Of a DNA stretch of 64,000 bases, positions 44,880-57,400 are shown piece by piece (position 1 is the stretch's first letter; the number at the start of each line of letters is the position of its first letter). The stretch is from positions 11,800,013-11,864,012 of the forward strand of contig OY365810.1 in assembly GCA_959347315.1 (NCBI GenBank), written 5' to 3'. Source of the stretch: Bimastos eiseni. Lineage: Eukaryota; Annelida; Clitellata; Crassiclitellata; Lumbricidae. The notes under the pieces were generated by a model. It made no database searches. It was not told the origin of the DNA and worked only from the letters and a program-made list of their open reading frames with translations. Position numbers and translations under genes: made by a program.

Positions 44880-45748
44880 ATGCGCAACACAAGAAAATTC
44901 GAGATCAGAGTTGGTAAACATCAAGGGTAGTGCCTTAGTCCTATAATGGATGCTATATCGGAACATGTAAGAAAAGACGTGTCTTGGGATATGCTGTATG
45001 CAGATGATGTTATGGTGGCAGATGAGGAGGAGGCAGGGATATAAACACGTCTTAGTGACTGGCAGGGAGCACTGGAAAGAAGGAGACTTAAGATAAACAA
45101 TCAACAAAGCAGAAATCATGGTCTGCTTTATAACGGATAAAACATTAGTGGTCAAGGACAGTGCTGGAAATGTGCTAAAACATACCGAAACTTTTAAATA
45201 TCTTGGATCGATAATGAGTGCTAAGGGTGGCCGTCAACAGGATGTCACGAACAGACTAATAACAGCTTGGCAAAAAATTGAAAGATTTGACGAGTGTGTT
45301 GTGTTCGACACCAAACTGCCGATTCATCTGAAGTCAAAGGTTTACAGACCAATGATAAGACCAGCGATGATCTATGGAGCAGAGGCATGGACACTGACGA
45401 AGAAGGAAGAAGGATAATTAGAGAGAACGGAGATGAGAATATTGAGGTGGATGCATGGAGTATCACTAAGATATAAGAAAAGGAGCGCAGACATCAGAAA
45501 GACGCTGAGAGTGGTATGTATTACGGAAACAATACGAAAGGCCAGAATGAGATGGTTTGGTCATGTGATGAGAAAAGAGGATGAAGGCTCCATTAAAAGA
45601 ACAATGAGAGCGGATGTCAACGGACGACGCAGTCGGGGACGGCAAAAGAAGAGATGGGAAGATATGATTCAAAAGGACCTGAAGACCCTAAAACTGAAAA
45701 GAAAGACACTGGTGATAGAGTCAAGTGGAGAAGAAGGATCCGTTTAGC
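44880..45748 (+). pseudogene. RTE-like LINE reverse transcriptase, C-terminal half
   Basis: From 44930 the DNA encodes 'MDAISEHVRKDVSWDMLYAD' and 'DVMVADEEEAG', including the YADD box. After breaks, 45118-45417 gives 'ETFKYLGSIMSAKGG' and 'YGAEAWTLTKKE'. In another frame 45433-45747 gives 'ARMRWFGHVMRKED' and 'GRRSRGRQKKRWEDMIQKDL'. This order is typical of RTE-type elements. At least two frameshifts and a stop make it inactive. A 46-base identical scrap lies in family copy 5. Confidence 0.8.
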
Positions 45749-46119
45749 TGGGAAAGATTATGAAAGATTAATTCAACCCTGAAGGAGATATATATAGCTA
45801 AATGCTAAATTTTACTTCTAATAAGTAATGATTTTAACGAAAAAATTTGCATTCAGAGGTAGCATTAAATTAGCGAACAACTGGCGACTGATGGCGTTAT
45901 CTAGTACAGATAATTAAATAATAATCGACAATCGAACTTGTTACAATAACCAAAACATATGAAACTAAATGGAGCTTAATAGTATAATCTTTGAATAATA
46001 TTAAGAAATATATTAATGGCTTTTTTATTATGCTTCGCCTTCTCGATACTTTTAAACAAGTAAAAGATTATTTTAAGAAAAACAAGCAAAATATTATTAT
46101 TTAGTTTTCAACTAGTAGG

Positions 46120-46600
46120 GTGCTTGGACAGGATCCTGGGTTCTACTGCACATCTTGTCGGGCGCATTTCAAAATTTGGCCTTGTCTCCGGCTATTATAT
46201 GCCGGATGTACTCCATTGACTATCCCTTCAACAGAGAATATCGTAGCGTATCATACGCTGGTCTGGCGATCCTTGCTAGGTCTCGCCTATCTTCGCGATC
46301 ACTGCTACTCTACTCTGAGCGCACCGCTCTACTGAGCGTGGCCTACTCATTTTCCCATTTTCCAGTACAACTACCAAACAAATTTCTGCCTTCTCAGTGG
46401 TTGCCCTCTCTCTCTGGAACACGCTTCCGTTGGCGTTGTGGTTGTCCCTCAGGGTCCACTCAGACTCTTTTTATGCTCGCCCTAAAACTGTTCTTTTTAG
46501 CTGTGCCGGGGTGGAACGAGCGCTACTGAGCAGCAGCCAGGTTGCCTTGAAGGATCGCTGTATACTTATATCTCTGTAATGAATGAGTGAAACGAATAAA
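46120..46600 (+). other. Probable LINE 3' remnant, weak
   Basis: Frames resemble the very end of CR1-like proteins followed by a 3' UTR-like tail ('CTGTAATGAATGAGTGAAAC' then GAATAAATAA). Similar tail wording occurs at 13165-13300 and 56930-57000. No catalytic motif is present, so the call is weak. Confidence 0.3.
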
Positions 46601-46939
46601 TAAGCATATACAATATTACACATGAACTTGCATAATGCATGTATTGTAACATTTAGTCATGATTAGCATATTTCCATAATTCAAAGTCATTTCTGAAATT
46701 TACAACTAACAAGAAAAGACAGTAGTGAACAATCAATAACAAAAAACAAAAGCAATTAATCAAAACTGATCTGATATATAGCCGTTAAGCAATAACATGT
46801 CAACCAACTAGTGAGGTCTTTGATATCTTTGAACTCTAGCAAAGGCATCCTTGCTACTCAGTAATATGCTGATTTAAAACAACTAAATGAATTTGTTGAC
46901 GTACATAACTAGGTACTCATCTATGATTGAAATGTTTCT

Positions 46940-48052
46940 TCATTCCTTAACCAATAGAGCATCGAATACGTGCACTTTTCCATCATCCTGACCCACATAC
47001 ATCCTTCCTGTCTTGGTATGCTGGCATATGTGCCGTGGATATGTAATTCCCTCGGTGATAAGATGGCGCACCAGTTGAAGGTCCTCTGTCAGCAACTGAA
47101 TCCGATTGTTGTAATAGTCGACCACGAGAATCAAACCATCTTCGTCCTGAATCATCGACAGAGGTCTGTTCATCTCCTGTTCGCCTTTCCCACCCCCGGA
47201 AACTTTCCCATAAAAGGATTTCTTGCTTGCCTGTCCATTTTCATTATACAAGTAGGAGGTCACTCCGTGGCTGGTCTTGTTCCATCCATGGCAGACAAGG
47301 AATTTGGATGATGGTGTCAAAATGGAATGACGTGGAATCTCCAAACCAGGAAGATCAATCGTCCGTATCTTTAAAAAGTCCGACCCGCTAGGTTTATAGA
47401 TGTAGATCCAGCCTCTTTTTGAGGCAATATTGATAGGAGTGGCACAGGTGACCAATACTTGGTCAGTCTTCTGCGATACTGAAACTCCGAAAGGCTGTAC
47501 GTCAAGAATAGCAACCGGGTCTTCCTGCTGAGTCTCTTGTCCTTTCTGGTACTTATATCTCCACAACCGTCCACCTAACATCGTGTGCCAGTCAGTGATG
47601 TAGAGGTGGCTCAGAGCCTCGCTGGCTGCTATTCCACGAGGCCATTTCATGTCGGATATGCTCAGCTGTATTGGATTCAAAGCCCCTTTGGTCTTTGCAC
47701 CAATGTCGTATTTGAAGATGATATTTGGGGGAGACTTACAAACGACGAATAGATCGTCACCTATGACGGTCATTCCCATTATCTTGTCTTTGAGCTTGCT
47801 TACTTCTACGTCCTGGGCTGCATTGATTTCACGTCTGTAGTTCTCTCTGACGTATGGAAGCAGATCCAGGCTGTCTTTCGGAACAACTCCTATGGTGAAT
47901 AGACTCCTGCACTTCGGACACGACAAGTGGTCACTCCTTCCAGCCGTGTCTATAATTTGCTTGATGCAGTCCAAGCAGAAGACATGCTTGCATGGAACTT
48001 CTCGACGAACGGTCAATTTTTGATGGCAGAAATTGCAGTTCTCTGAGGCCAT
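46940..48052 (-). CDS. RING-finger protein with NHL-type beta-propeller (TRIM/NHL-like)
   Basis: A single uninterrupted frame of 370 codons ends at TGA 46940-46942. An N-terminal C3HC4 RING finger has all eight ligands: Cys 6, 9, 21, His 23, Cys 26, 29, 45, 48. Such RINGs bind E2 enzymes, so E3 ubiquitin ligase activity is likely by family. After a linker (about 50-85), residues 90-370 form beta-propeller-like repeats. The last and clearest is NHL-like ('NRPLSMIQDEDGLILVVDYY' then 'NNRIQLL'). TRIM-NHL proteins usually also have B-boxes and a coiled coil; both are absent here, and the protein is shorter than TRIM2/3/32/71. The first ATG fits exactly upstream of the RING. Being intronless among split genes, it may have arisen by retroposition. 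The substrate is unknown, probably recognised by the propeller. Location is presumably cytosolic; no signal peptide or membrane segment is seen. Confidence 0.9.
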   Translation of the reverse strand: MASENCNFCHQKLTVRREVPCKHVFCLDCIKQIIDTAGRSDHLSCPKCRSLFTIGVVPKDSLDLLPYVRENYRREINAAQDVEVSKLKDKIMGMTVIGDDLFVVCKSPPNIIFKYDIGAKTKGALNPIQLSISDMKWPRGIAASEALSHLYITDWHTMLGGRLWRYKYQKGQETQQEDPVAILDVQPFGVSVSQKTDQVLVTCATPINIASKRGWIYIYKPSGSDFLKIRTIDLPGLEIPRHSILTPSSKFLVCHGWNKTSHGVTSYLYNENGQASKKSFYGKVSGGGKGEQEMNRPLSMIQDEDGLILVVDYYNNRIQLLTEDLQLVRHLITEGITYPRHICQHTKTGRMYVGQDDGKVHVFDALLVKE

Positions 48053-48059
48053 GTTCGCT

Positions 48060-49920
48060 GCAATTAAGTTAGCCCTTTATTACCCTAATGTGGAGCAACT
48101 ATAACCCTAAGCTACGCTAATTCAGATTAGACCGATTTGTGTAAATATGGCAGGTCTACTAATAATAATTGACGAACATCCTTCCTACGTTTTCGAACGA
48201 TTGGGCATCGTGCTTTCAAAATACCTGGTCAGCAATTTGCCCAAGATACTTGGTCGCTTAGTTTGTCCTATATTATATAAAACGAAAGGTTCAGTTAAAA
48301 ACCAAGGTCGTTGCCAACACGTACGGTCTACAACGCTCACCTAATTCTTACATGTAATCACAATATCACACAGGTTGACGTCACTCCTACCGCCACTAGT
48401 ACCTTCGGACCTGTATTCCCGTCAACACCATGCGCTGACTGACGTTAAACATTTGCTCATAACAAAATCACAACTATGCCTTGTAATTAGATGTCCACAA
48501 ACTCACCATATCGATTTGGTATGACCGTCTACTGTTTACGGTTCAGGTTAATTACTATGAAATAAATTATTATTTTTGTTTAATGATCGACAACTGTAGT
48601 CTTATAGGCTGTAACAAACAACCCTGGTATAATTACATTTAGCCTAAGCGGTGAAGTAAGTAAGACCAAGTTTATGCCTCAAATCAAATAAGCGCTCGCC
48701 GTGACGATTTACGCCGTGATGCCAATGGCCCCACAAACTCATTGCCATTCAGACCCATTATTTCATGTTCAAAATTTAGAGATTGGTTTAATGATAAATT
48801 TCGGAATTTCGGTTTGGCTAGCCTTCTACGAAGAGACAAGAAATATCGAAATCGTTGCACTCCTGGTCTCCAGAATTGCAATCACTATGCAACATACGGA
48901 ACAGGATAGAGGCGTATGACATAATTAGCCTACCTTCAACGAAGTTTTCATAACATTAATTATCTCCTGAATGCTAAATAGTGAGTGTGAGCTCTAAAAC
49001 AACTCACTGTCTGCATTCACCTGCGCAATTGAGAAGCGGAGCCTAAAATTTCGCTGGGGAATACGTGTCTTGATGCCTTGATCAGCGTTATCTTTATCGC
49101 TGAAGGTTAAACTTCCGCTCCACCATAACCATAGTGTCAATAGTCTTCAGCTTGACTAAACACGTTGCATCTTGTTCTGCTCGAAGGGAATTAAAGCTCT
49201 CAAGCATGATTGTAAATTTACTATTGACATAGACAAACAGAACACGATTAAAGTGGCCTCATCCAAATTATAAGGGGTATATATAGATGAACTCTGAACA
49301 TGGAATGTACATATAACTGAAATACCAAAAAGTTGGCAACAAACATTGGCATAATCTCTCACATACGCAGTGATTGAATTGTCGGGGTGTTGAGGAGAGG
49401 GAGGGGAGGTTTCTGCCCCCCAGTTCATTTTTAAACCCGCCAGTTATTTCTCAAATATTACTTCAGAAGTCAAGCAACCACCCTAGATCAGCTTTTATGG
49501 CTTAGTGTGTCTTAACACAGCTAAGAATCAAGTTTGTGCGCCGAAACCCACAGTGACCCTCTACAATTTAGCCCGTACACCGGTGACAGGTTTCAAAAAA
49601 GCTGGCCCGGACACGGGAAATTGTATTAATCCCCGTTCAAATTTCACAATTCTAACCCTGCACATACGACATCTCTTGCCACGCTATGCACTAATATCCT
49701 TACAGTACTCGCTAATATTATGATCCCTACCTATCGTACTGCAACTTATATGGGCATCTACATGTACGAGTACCTCTATAAATTGTAGCTCCCGCTTGAC
49801 TTGTCTAACATGTCTCCAGAAACGCGCGTTGAGAGTCGTATGCAATACGTCGATAAGAGTAAATGTTACGAACCTATGGGCATTGGCTTAAAATATTGCC
49901 TTTTGAAAGTATGCATGAAA
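48060..49920. other. Upstream and intergenic DNA, no gene seen
   Basis: Contains the presumed promoter of the RING gene near 48060-48200. Short frames here show no domain or splice support. Confidence 0.5.
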
Positions 49921-49929
49921 GTTAGACGA

Positions 49930-50162
49930 GGCTATTTATGTTCAAGGTTCATAAGCGCGTAGTACTCGAAACATTTTACAGGTGGTTTTACACAAGCTCT
50001 AAAGTACTTGACCACTCGACTCGCTTCTCGGCTAAGTATCATCAACGAAGTAGGCTTACGCGCAAAAATATCAGGCAGCGAAGTATTCTCGTCTTTGGGC
50101 CTGTATTCTGGAATTCACTCCCGAATTTTCTGATAATTTATCTTATGTCAACCCTTAATTAG
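49930..50162 (+). pseudogene. CR1-like LINE C-terminal scrap
   Basis: The frame 'VLDHSTRFSAKYHQRSRLTR' followed by 'SILVFGPVFWNSLP' is the typical C-terminal end of CR1/jockey-type reverse transcriptases (compare 'ARNTRKF.I...GP..WN.LP' at 55680-55780). It continues into AT-rich 3' DNA. Confidence 0.6.
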
Positions 50163-51257
50163 AAAGTACTTTTGTTTAATATTGTACAGGGCCTAAAACT
50201 TGGTGAATATTGTGTAGCCTATCACATTGTAACATGTCATAAATGGTCTTAGTCTAAGGTTTATTGTGTTTTTTGTAGAAAACTTGATTTCGCATGTATT
50301 GCAACAATGTCAATAACATAAAATAATGTGCATTAATGCAGCGTTTCGCAAACTGTGTTTCGTGGATCCTATGATTCCGTGAGGTGAAGACAAGGGTTCC
50401 GTGGGAAACGTTCCGTGAGCAAATGGAGACTTTTTAACTGCCGCAGTATCTGTAGGCCCTATATTACTTAATATAAGAGGGAATTCATAATGTCACTGTC
50501 ATCGACATCTGTGCAATTATTAATCTGATCTGGGCATACCTGTATACCTTTAATTGTCTGCATTCTCATGAATGTGTGCCTACAACAGAGGATGTTAATT
50601 GTTTAGTATCGAACGGAAGATTCGCCACTTAAATTTGCGATCAAAAGGATTCCACGGCTAAAAATTATTGGTTAACGCTGGATTTTAGAAAGACATTTTA
50701 AATTGAAAATAAATAAATAAATAATCTACTTAAAAAATAAGCTTGGTCACTGGGTGTATTATAGTATTAGAGAGACCTTGTATGCGGAACTAATTATGTT
50801 CCTTTGGGTCCACCCAGTGTTACTGATATACCGTTGTGTTATGTATTATGTATTACTATACTGCTGGAGTTAACAGTAATGCGCATTGACTGATTGATTA
50901 ATTCACCCCAGGCCTAGACTGCGGACAGCTATCAATTATTTTCAGCCTTGTAGCTTAGACGGGTTTTGCTCATGCGTCATTTGTACGACCCCGTGGTTTA
51001 TGCGATATCGAATTTGTTCGCATAAACTAAATGGAAAGTTTTCGCAAATTGTCGCATGACTTCGAAAATTTCGGTCATTGTCAACTATAATTGGCTTGTC
51101 TAGGCTATTATTAGCCTTCAGATGCTATAGTTTACCGACCAGACGGCATAATTGTTGATGACTAGGACTCGTGGTTTACGCGATTATGCGTTTTTTTCGC
51201 ATAATTTACGAAACATGTTCGCATAATCCACGGGGGCCTAATCATTTGTTATTGTGG

Positions 51258-51363
51258 CAAGTACATCAGAGGTGTAACAAGCGGGGGCTTTGTCTCCCCC
51301 CCGTTTTGAAACTGGGGGGCCGGTGCCCCTCTGCCCCCGCTTGTTACACCTCTGATGTACTTG
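51258..51363. repeat. Perfect 31-bp inverted repeat (foldback)
   Basis: CAAGTACATCAGAGGTGTAA and the following 11 bases (51258-51288) occur exactly inverted at 51333-51363, around a 44-base C/G-rich spacer that is itself partly self-complementary. It would form a strong hairpin in DNA or RNA. It is probably a small foldback transposable element. No coding content. Confidence 0.85.
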
Positions 51364-52289
51364 CAGGTAGATAAAAGGAATGTTGAAATTTGAAAAGGCA
51401 CTTATGCTTGTGAATTATCAGCGTGAGAGTTCTTTAATTCGCGATGCATAGCCTAACCTGTTTAGGCCTACATGTTTGTCGATTGAGCAAGATATAGGTT
51501 TTGCGGCACTTTTTTTGCTGGATCCCAGTTCTTTCATGCATAGTGGCGCAAATTGACTTTACTGTATATGTAGGTCGCCATTCAAGCAGGACTGACAAAT
51601 TCAAAACTAGTCAGCTGCAGTGAATCCTAAAAATTAATGTGCTTCAGGCCAGTCGGCGAAAATACTATCATAGTCCTACATGTAAGAATAATAAGCAAGA
51701 AAGACTGTTATAGACTCCTACATGGGATCACTAACTTGATCAGAGAATCAACCTACCCCTACTTGTAATATTTGAATGAAGCTGGATGGCTGGCAATGCG
51801 GCGGTGTGTCTAGCCATCAAAGAGCGCTGTGTTTGATAAATCAGTCTGATCGGATCACCACTCGTCTTCCCGTGGAGATTAACAGGTTCCTCGCCTGAGC
51901 ATTGTACATTCGTCTTTGAACAAAGGTCATATTTTCTGCTTAGGCCTACTTTGAGCTGCAACTGTTTAAATCGATTAGGTAATCAATGTCATGCATGCAA
52001 TGCTTCCTGGGAGTTGCGTGATAGATGCAGAGGTACCAATTAATAGTGCTTGAAGCGTTACATTATCCACTAAAATCTAATATTTCTGTTCTTTAGATGC
52101 AGTATTCAGAGACAAAAAGAAAATACCACCTAGGTGCCTACCTTGATGACATCTGCGTGGTCGAAGTTGCGATTAATAATAATAAGAAGAAAAGTCATCC
52201 CAGATACATGTAAGATTAACGAATACCTTCTCTAAGTAATAAAAAAAAACAATATTAACATGCATCTGTTTTCAATGGCCACATCTGGT

Positions 52290-54215
52290 AACCGGACAAT
52301 TCGGAGACTGGACAATTCGGCGACGGACAATTCGGAGCCGTGAATCTTCTCATCAATCCAGCTTCCATTTAAATAAAACTATTTTCATCACGACCAGCTT
52401 CTACTTAGGTATTATTCTTTTCATCACATCCAGCATCAACTTATGCAATAACCTTTCATCATTCATCACATCCAGCTTTCAATTAAAATACAGGATATGA
52501 AATATGATATAATTAAATAAGCTACATGTATACTACATTTTACCCTGGTGAGTCACTCGTTTAGTCAGCGTAATTGTGCCGAATGGCGGGCTTTCTAATA
52601 TCTTTTTAATGACATTGTCAACATATAGAGACCGTGTCACCTCCTTTGCTCGAATTCTACATTCGATCCAATTTAAGGATATATATGTATATATATATAT
52701 ATATAAAACTGGAATCATTTCTTAATACAGTTCTCATAATTCGATGCCCTTTAATGAATGTCACTGTAAAGAAGCAAAATGAATAATTAGCACAATTGTA
52801 AAGTAGTCATGGGATGAACTCCGCCACTTTTCGTACTCTGCCAGTGCCAGTCCCAAGCCTGGATAGATGAGGAGGCAGACGCCAATGGTCTCTGTCACCA
52901 CACAGTGTCGTTAGACTGCATCTACGACAACTAGTCATGGGATGGTTAGCTCATTACGAGTGGCATCACATTAAGGGTCTACATTACGCAGTTTAAATGG
53001 ATTTCTGAGATTGTAGAAAAGGAAGCAGCATTATTTTATTGTTCACTAATTTTGAACGTTCATTATAATCATTATTATCCATGAGTCAGATAATCAAGTA
53101 AATAAAATGCATCGTTTAATTTGATTGTTATTAAAGCTGAAACTTCTACGCTATTACTGTACGGCTGAATAAAGATTATTATTAATAATCTGCGTCTGAC
53201 ATTTTATAGCCTATTAGGCTATAGCGGACACTGCTTCAATTTATTTTGGTGTTTATTTACAATTCACTCACATCAATTTGATGTTACCGTTGCTACGCAC
53301 TAGGACCTACATTATTTGTAACTGTACAACAGTGTACATGTAGGCCTAGGTCCTAATTAACGAAATAAACGTTAACAGTTTTGCTGCGAGATCTACATGT
53401 ATACTAGAATAACTATTGCCACCAGACCCGTTGATATTATTGGAGAATTTCCAATCATCCGCTGAATTGATGAGACTTATGCAACACTGGTTATCTGTGA
53501 TGTTTGAGTTGTCGATTTTTTGGTATGAGTTCTTCGTCCGAATATCGGTTGACAGCAAATCTGTTGACAATAACAAGAAATGTAATACGGCGATTTAGTT
53601 GTTGGCATTTATGGAACTTTATCATTACGACGTTATCGTTGAAAACTAATGCGCCAAGTCAACGTTATTGGCGCAGATCTCTACTACAATATTATTGTAT
53701 ATTATATAAATATATTATATGGCAGTCTACACTTTAGTTTCGTAAATTATTCCCCATGGCAAATTAGGCTGAGCCTCGAGATCGTCTGTAGTAGAAGATG
53801 GATTGGTGAAAAGAATCATGTTTAACTAGAAGCCGGGTCAATGAAAAAGATACCGTTAAACTGGGAGCTGGATTGACGAAAAGAATCGTGCTTAAATGGA
53901 AGCTAGATTGATGACAATAATCATGCTTAAATGGAAGCTGGATTGATGAAAAATAATGTCGTTTAATTGGAAGCGAGATTGGTCAAATAAATTGTGACTA
54001 GAAGGGTTCAACGAAGAGTAAGAATTCTCGTATCCATTCCGCTTCAATTTAAGCATAATTCTTTTCATCAGTCAAGTTCCCAGTTTAGCCTAATTATTAT
54101 CATCGATTATGTTTCGTGTTACATTATACGTTGTATCAGATATCTGCGCCAAAACGTCAGGCGACAAAACGGCGCTGCGCCAAAACGTTCTGCGCCAAAA
54201 CGTCCTGCTCCGGAG
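52290..54215. mobile_element. Possible non-autonomous element with inverted subterminal repeats
   Basis: Near the left end (52340-52490) several roughly 36-base units of the form CATCCAGCTTCCATTTAAAT occur. Near the right end (53795-53990) the same unit stands inverted (TTAAATGGAAGCTGGATTGATG) at least five times, with one more in left orientation at 54040-54070. The extreme left carries three GGACAATTCGG units, the extreme right three GCGCCAAAACG units. Between them is AT-rich DNA without a transposase. Limits are approximate. Confidence 0.45.
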
Positions 54216-54436
54216 TATAGCACAGTCAATAGCAAGCGGGAGTTAAAGTGACTCAAATAAGCGTAAAATAATAACTCAAATTAGGACAACGAGCGGCCAA
54301 ATAAAAAGTGAGCGTAGTGCCAATTAATTGCTAGCGTCAAAAATTAAAACACAATAGCGATGGTTAAATAAATTCAAAATCCTCTCAGATGAAGAAATAT
54401 ATCCATCTTGGGCTAAGAGCCATCACAGAATACGTA

Positions 54437-57400
54437 TCATTGTTGTTGCTTGTTTGTTGAATAAGCAGAATCGAAACAAACCTGATCCAATGTAGCCCTC
54501 ATTGGCTTCCACATGAATCCATAGACAATAGGGTTGATGCAGGAATTCAGACAGGAGAGAATGGATAGCGTTGACATCATCGCAGTTGCATTACTTCTGT
54601 TTGAGCCCCAAGCCAGATACAATAAATTGATTTGAAACGGCAAACAACTGATGACAAATATGGCTACGATCACGGTACACATCCGCGCCACCTTGCGTGA
54701 AGCGGTGTTATCATTGCTCTGCAGTCCTGATGGTGTCACCTATATCAACACGTATTGTGAGCTTTGATCATGTGATAGATAATCTAAGTGATACGTACAT
54801 CCGTATCACCGATCAGGTGATAGATACTTCTAATTCTAAGAGATACGTACATACGAACAAATAGATCTCAGAGAGTCTTTTGTAATGGACACACCTCTGA
54901 TTTATTGTTAACCAGTTATGGAGTACCCCAGAGATCTAACCTTGGACCAACGTTGTTCCTGATTCATATTAACGACCTTGCTTCAATTTCCAACACCATC
55001 TATATGATACTATTTGCTGATGATACAAATTTGTTTTATTCTCATGCTTCCTACCAGACGCTAATAGACACCCTAAATTTGGAACTCGATAAAGTTGCTG
55101 ATTGGTTCGTAGCAAATAAGCGTACTCTTAACGTCTAATAAACCAATTACATATTATTCCAATCACACAAGAAGGCCAAGCCATCTAGCTTAAACATTTT
55201 TTATAAATGGCACTCCTATAAACCAAGTTGAAAATGCACGATTTATGGGCGTATACGTAGACCAATTCGTAACATGGAAGCCCCATATAAACTATATTTG
55301 TAACAAAATATCAAAAACTATCGGTATTCTTACCAAGTTTGCCTACAAGCTCCCAATTAATATAAGAAAGCAACTGTATTTTACCATGGTATATCCATAT
55401 ATAACTTTTTGTAATTTGATTTGGGCTTCCAATTACGAATCCAGACTTGCCAGGATAATTGTATTACAAAAGAAGGCGGTTAAGATTTATCAGTGGACTT
55501 CCCAGAAATTTTCACACTGCCCCTATCTTTCGTGACCTTAATCTGCTTAATATTTTCCAGATTAGGAATTTACAGATAGGCCTTTTTGTTTATCGATTTA
55601 CCAATCATCTCTTACCTAGAACATTCCAATATTATTTCTCACTAGGCTCTGAGATCCATTCCCACGTTACTAGAGGTTCCTCCGGCTATCGAGTTTTGGC
55701 TTCTAGAACTAATACACGAAAATTCTCTATTAAGTCCACTGGCCCGCTTGTTTGGAATGCTCTTCCTGCTGCAGTTAGAAACTCTCGTACTTATAATTCG
55801 TTTAAGAGTGCTCTTAAACTCTTTCTCTTAAACTCCTCCTCTTTAGATCATCTGTTCTGAGCAGGGCACTGAGACTATGATTCCAAACCCACTGATTCCA
55901 ATAAAACAACGTTTATCAATTAAATATGAGATTATCTACGCATATTATCTGGTTTTATTTTCTCGCATTTGTTACAGTTTGTCACATTGTTTTTGGCGTA
56001 TTATTAAAAATGTGGTGATGAGGATTGAGAGAGGGACAGGAACTCTTTAGTCTAAGATTAGTTTTGGTTTCATTTATCTTCTTTTTCAATCCTGTTTATT
56101 GTGTTTTAATAGTTTTATTGTTTCATCTGTAATCATTGTCAAATTCAAGGGTTTTTTGCATTCAATGTACCACCTGACGAACAGATTGAGCAATTCGGTT
56201 ATTTAAAAAAAAATATTTTGCTATATGCTTATTCAAGTACCATTCATCTCAACTCGCCATCTTCGTAGTTTTGTTGTACAGGGAAATTTGGGGTTCCTTT
56301 TAGCGGGGTTTAATCCCCTTTGGAACTCCTGTTGACCATCTTTATTTTCATTTGTGTAATTTTATTGTTGGCTTCAATTGAAGTAATGTCTATTTATTTG
56401 ACAATGTACTTCTGTTTGCTAACCTTTTGTAAATGTGGCACGATGGTTTCAATAAATTTGATTTGATTGATTGATTGATCCACAAAATGAAGTCCGTATC
56501 TTTGTGTTGGTTTATATTGGGAGTAAAAGTTATAACACTAAACGACAATAGGCTGGTGTCAAGTTGGCAACGCTGCCATGGAAGGAGGCATAATAAGTGG
56601 CCCACTCGATCAGTGGGCCTACTGATTGAGTGCATTGGTGTTTTGACTAGAAGGCATATGGATAAAGTTGGCATTCTGTTTTTAATCCCATACTACGTCA
56701 GAACTTCAGCTCACTTATTTTTAGCTAGATGTTTTGCGCATTTTTGGTGTTGTTTAAGCTGACATACTGTAGGCCCATTAGTATTTGGTTGAGTAATGAT
56801 TCTGGGCACAGAGTTTTGAGTCGTTTGTAATTGGTCTGCAAATTTCTTTAAGCAACGCTCACTCAACTTAGGGTGGCCATGATTATTAGAGTAGACCATA
56901 ACAGAAAGAAGTGAATCTGTTAGCTATGAGAATATCAGCGCTCCTGAGTAGTATCCCTGAAGGAGTGCTATATAAATCTTCGTAATGAATGCATGAATAA
57001 AATGAAAGAAGAACTCCAGGCTAATTTGTATGTGAGGCTGGTGGCTGACTATAGTTACATTGTAGGATTAGACTCATCAGTTGAAGCAAACATATAGACT
57101 AAATTTGGTAGCCCAGCTTACCTTTTTCTTGGCGAAGTACATCCTGTACCATATTCCGAAGTACGAAGCCAGCGTCACAGCCAGAGGAACGTAGAAGAGA
57201 GCGACCTGTCCAACGAGTGTGTATATGGCTTGAGATAGGGTGTCCACGCCTGTCGTCGTGCACCGCTGGAACGTGGGACTGTAACGGACAACATCGAACC
57301 AGAGGAACATTGGAATGCAGACGCCGATGACAACCACCCAGACGACGGTTATCAGTAGAGCGGCTGTGCGTGCCGAAAAGAAACTCATCATGCCAGGCTG

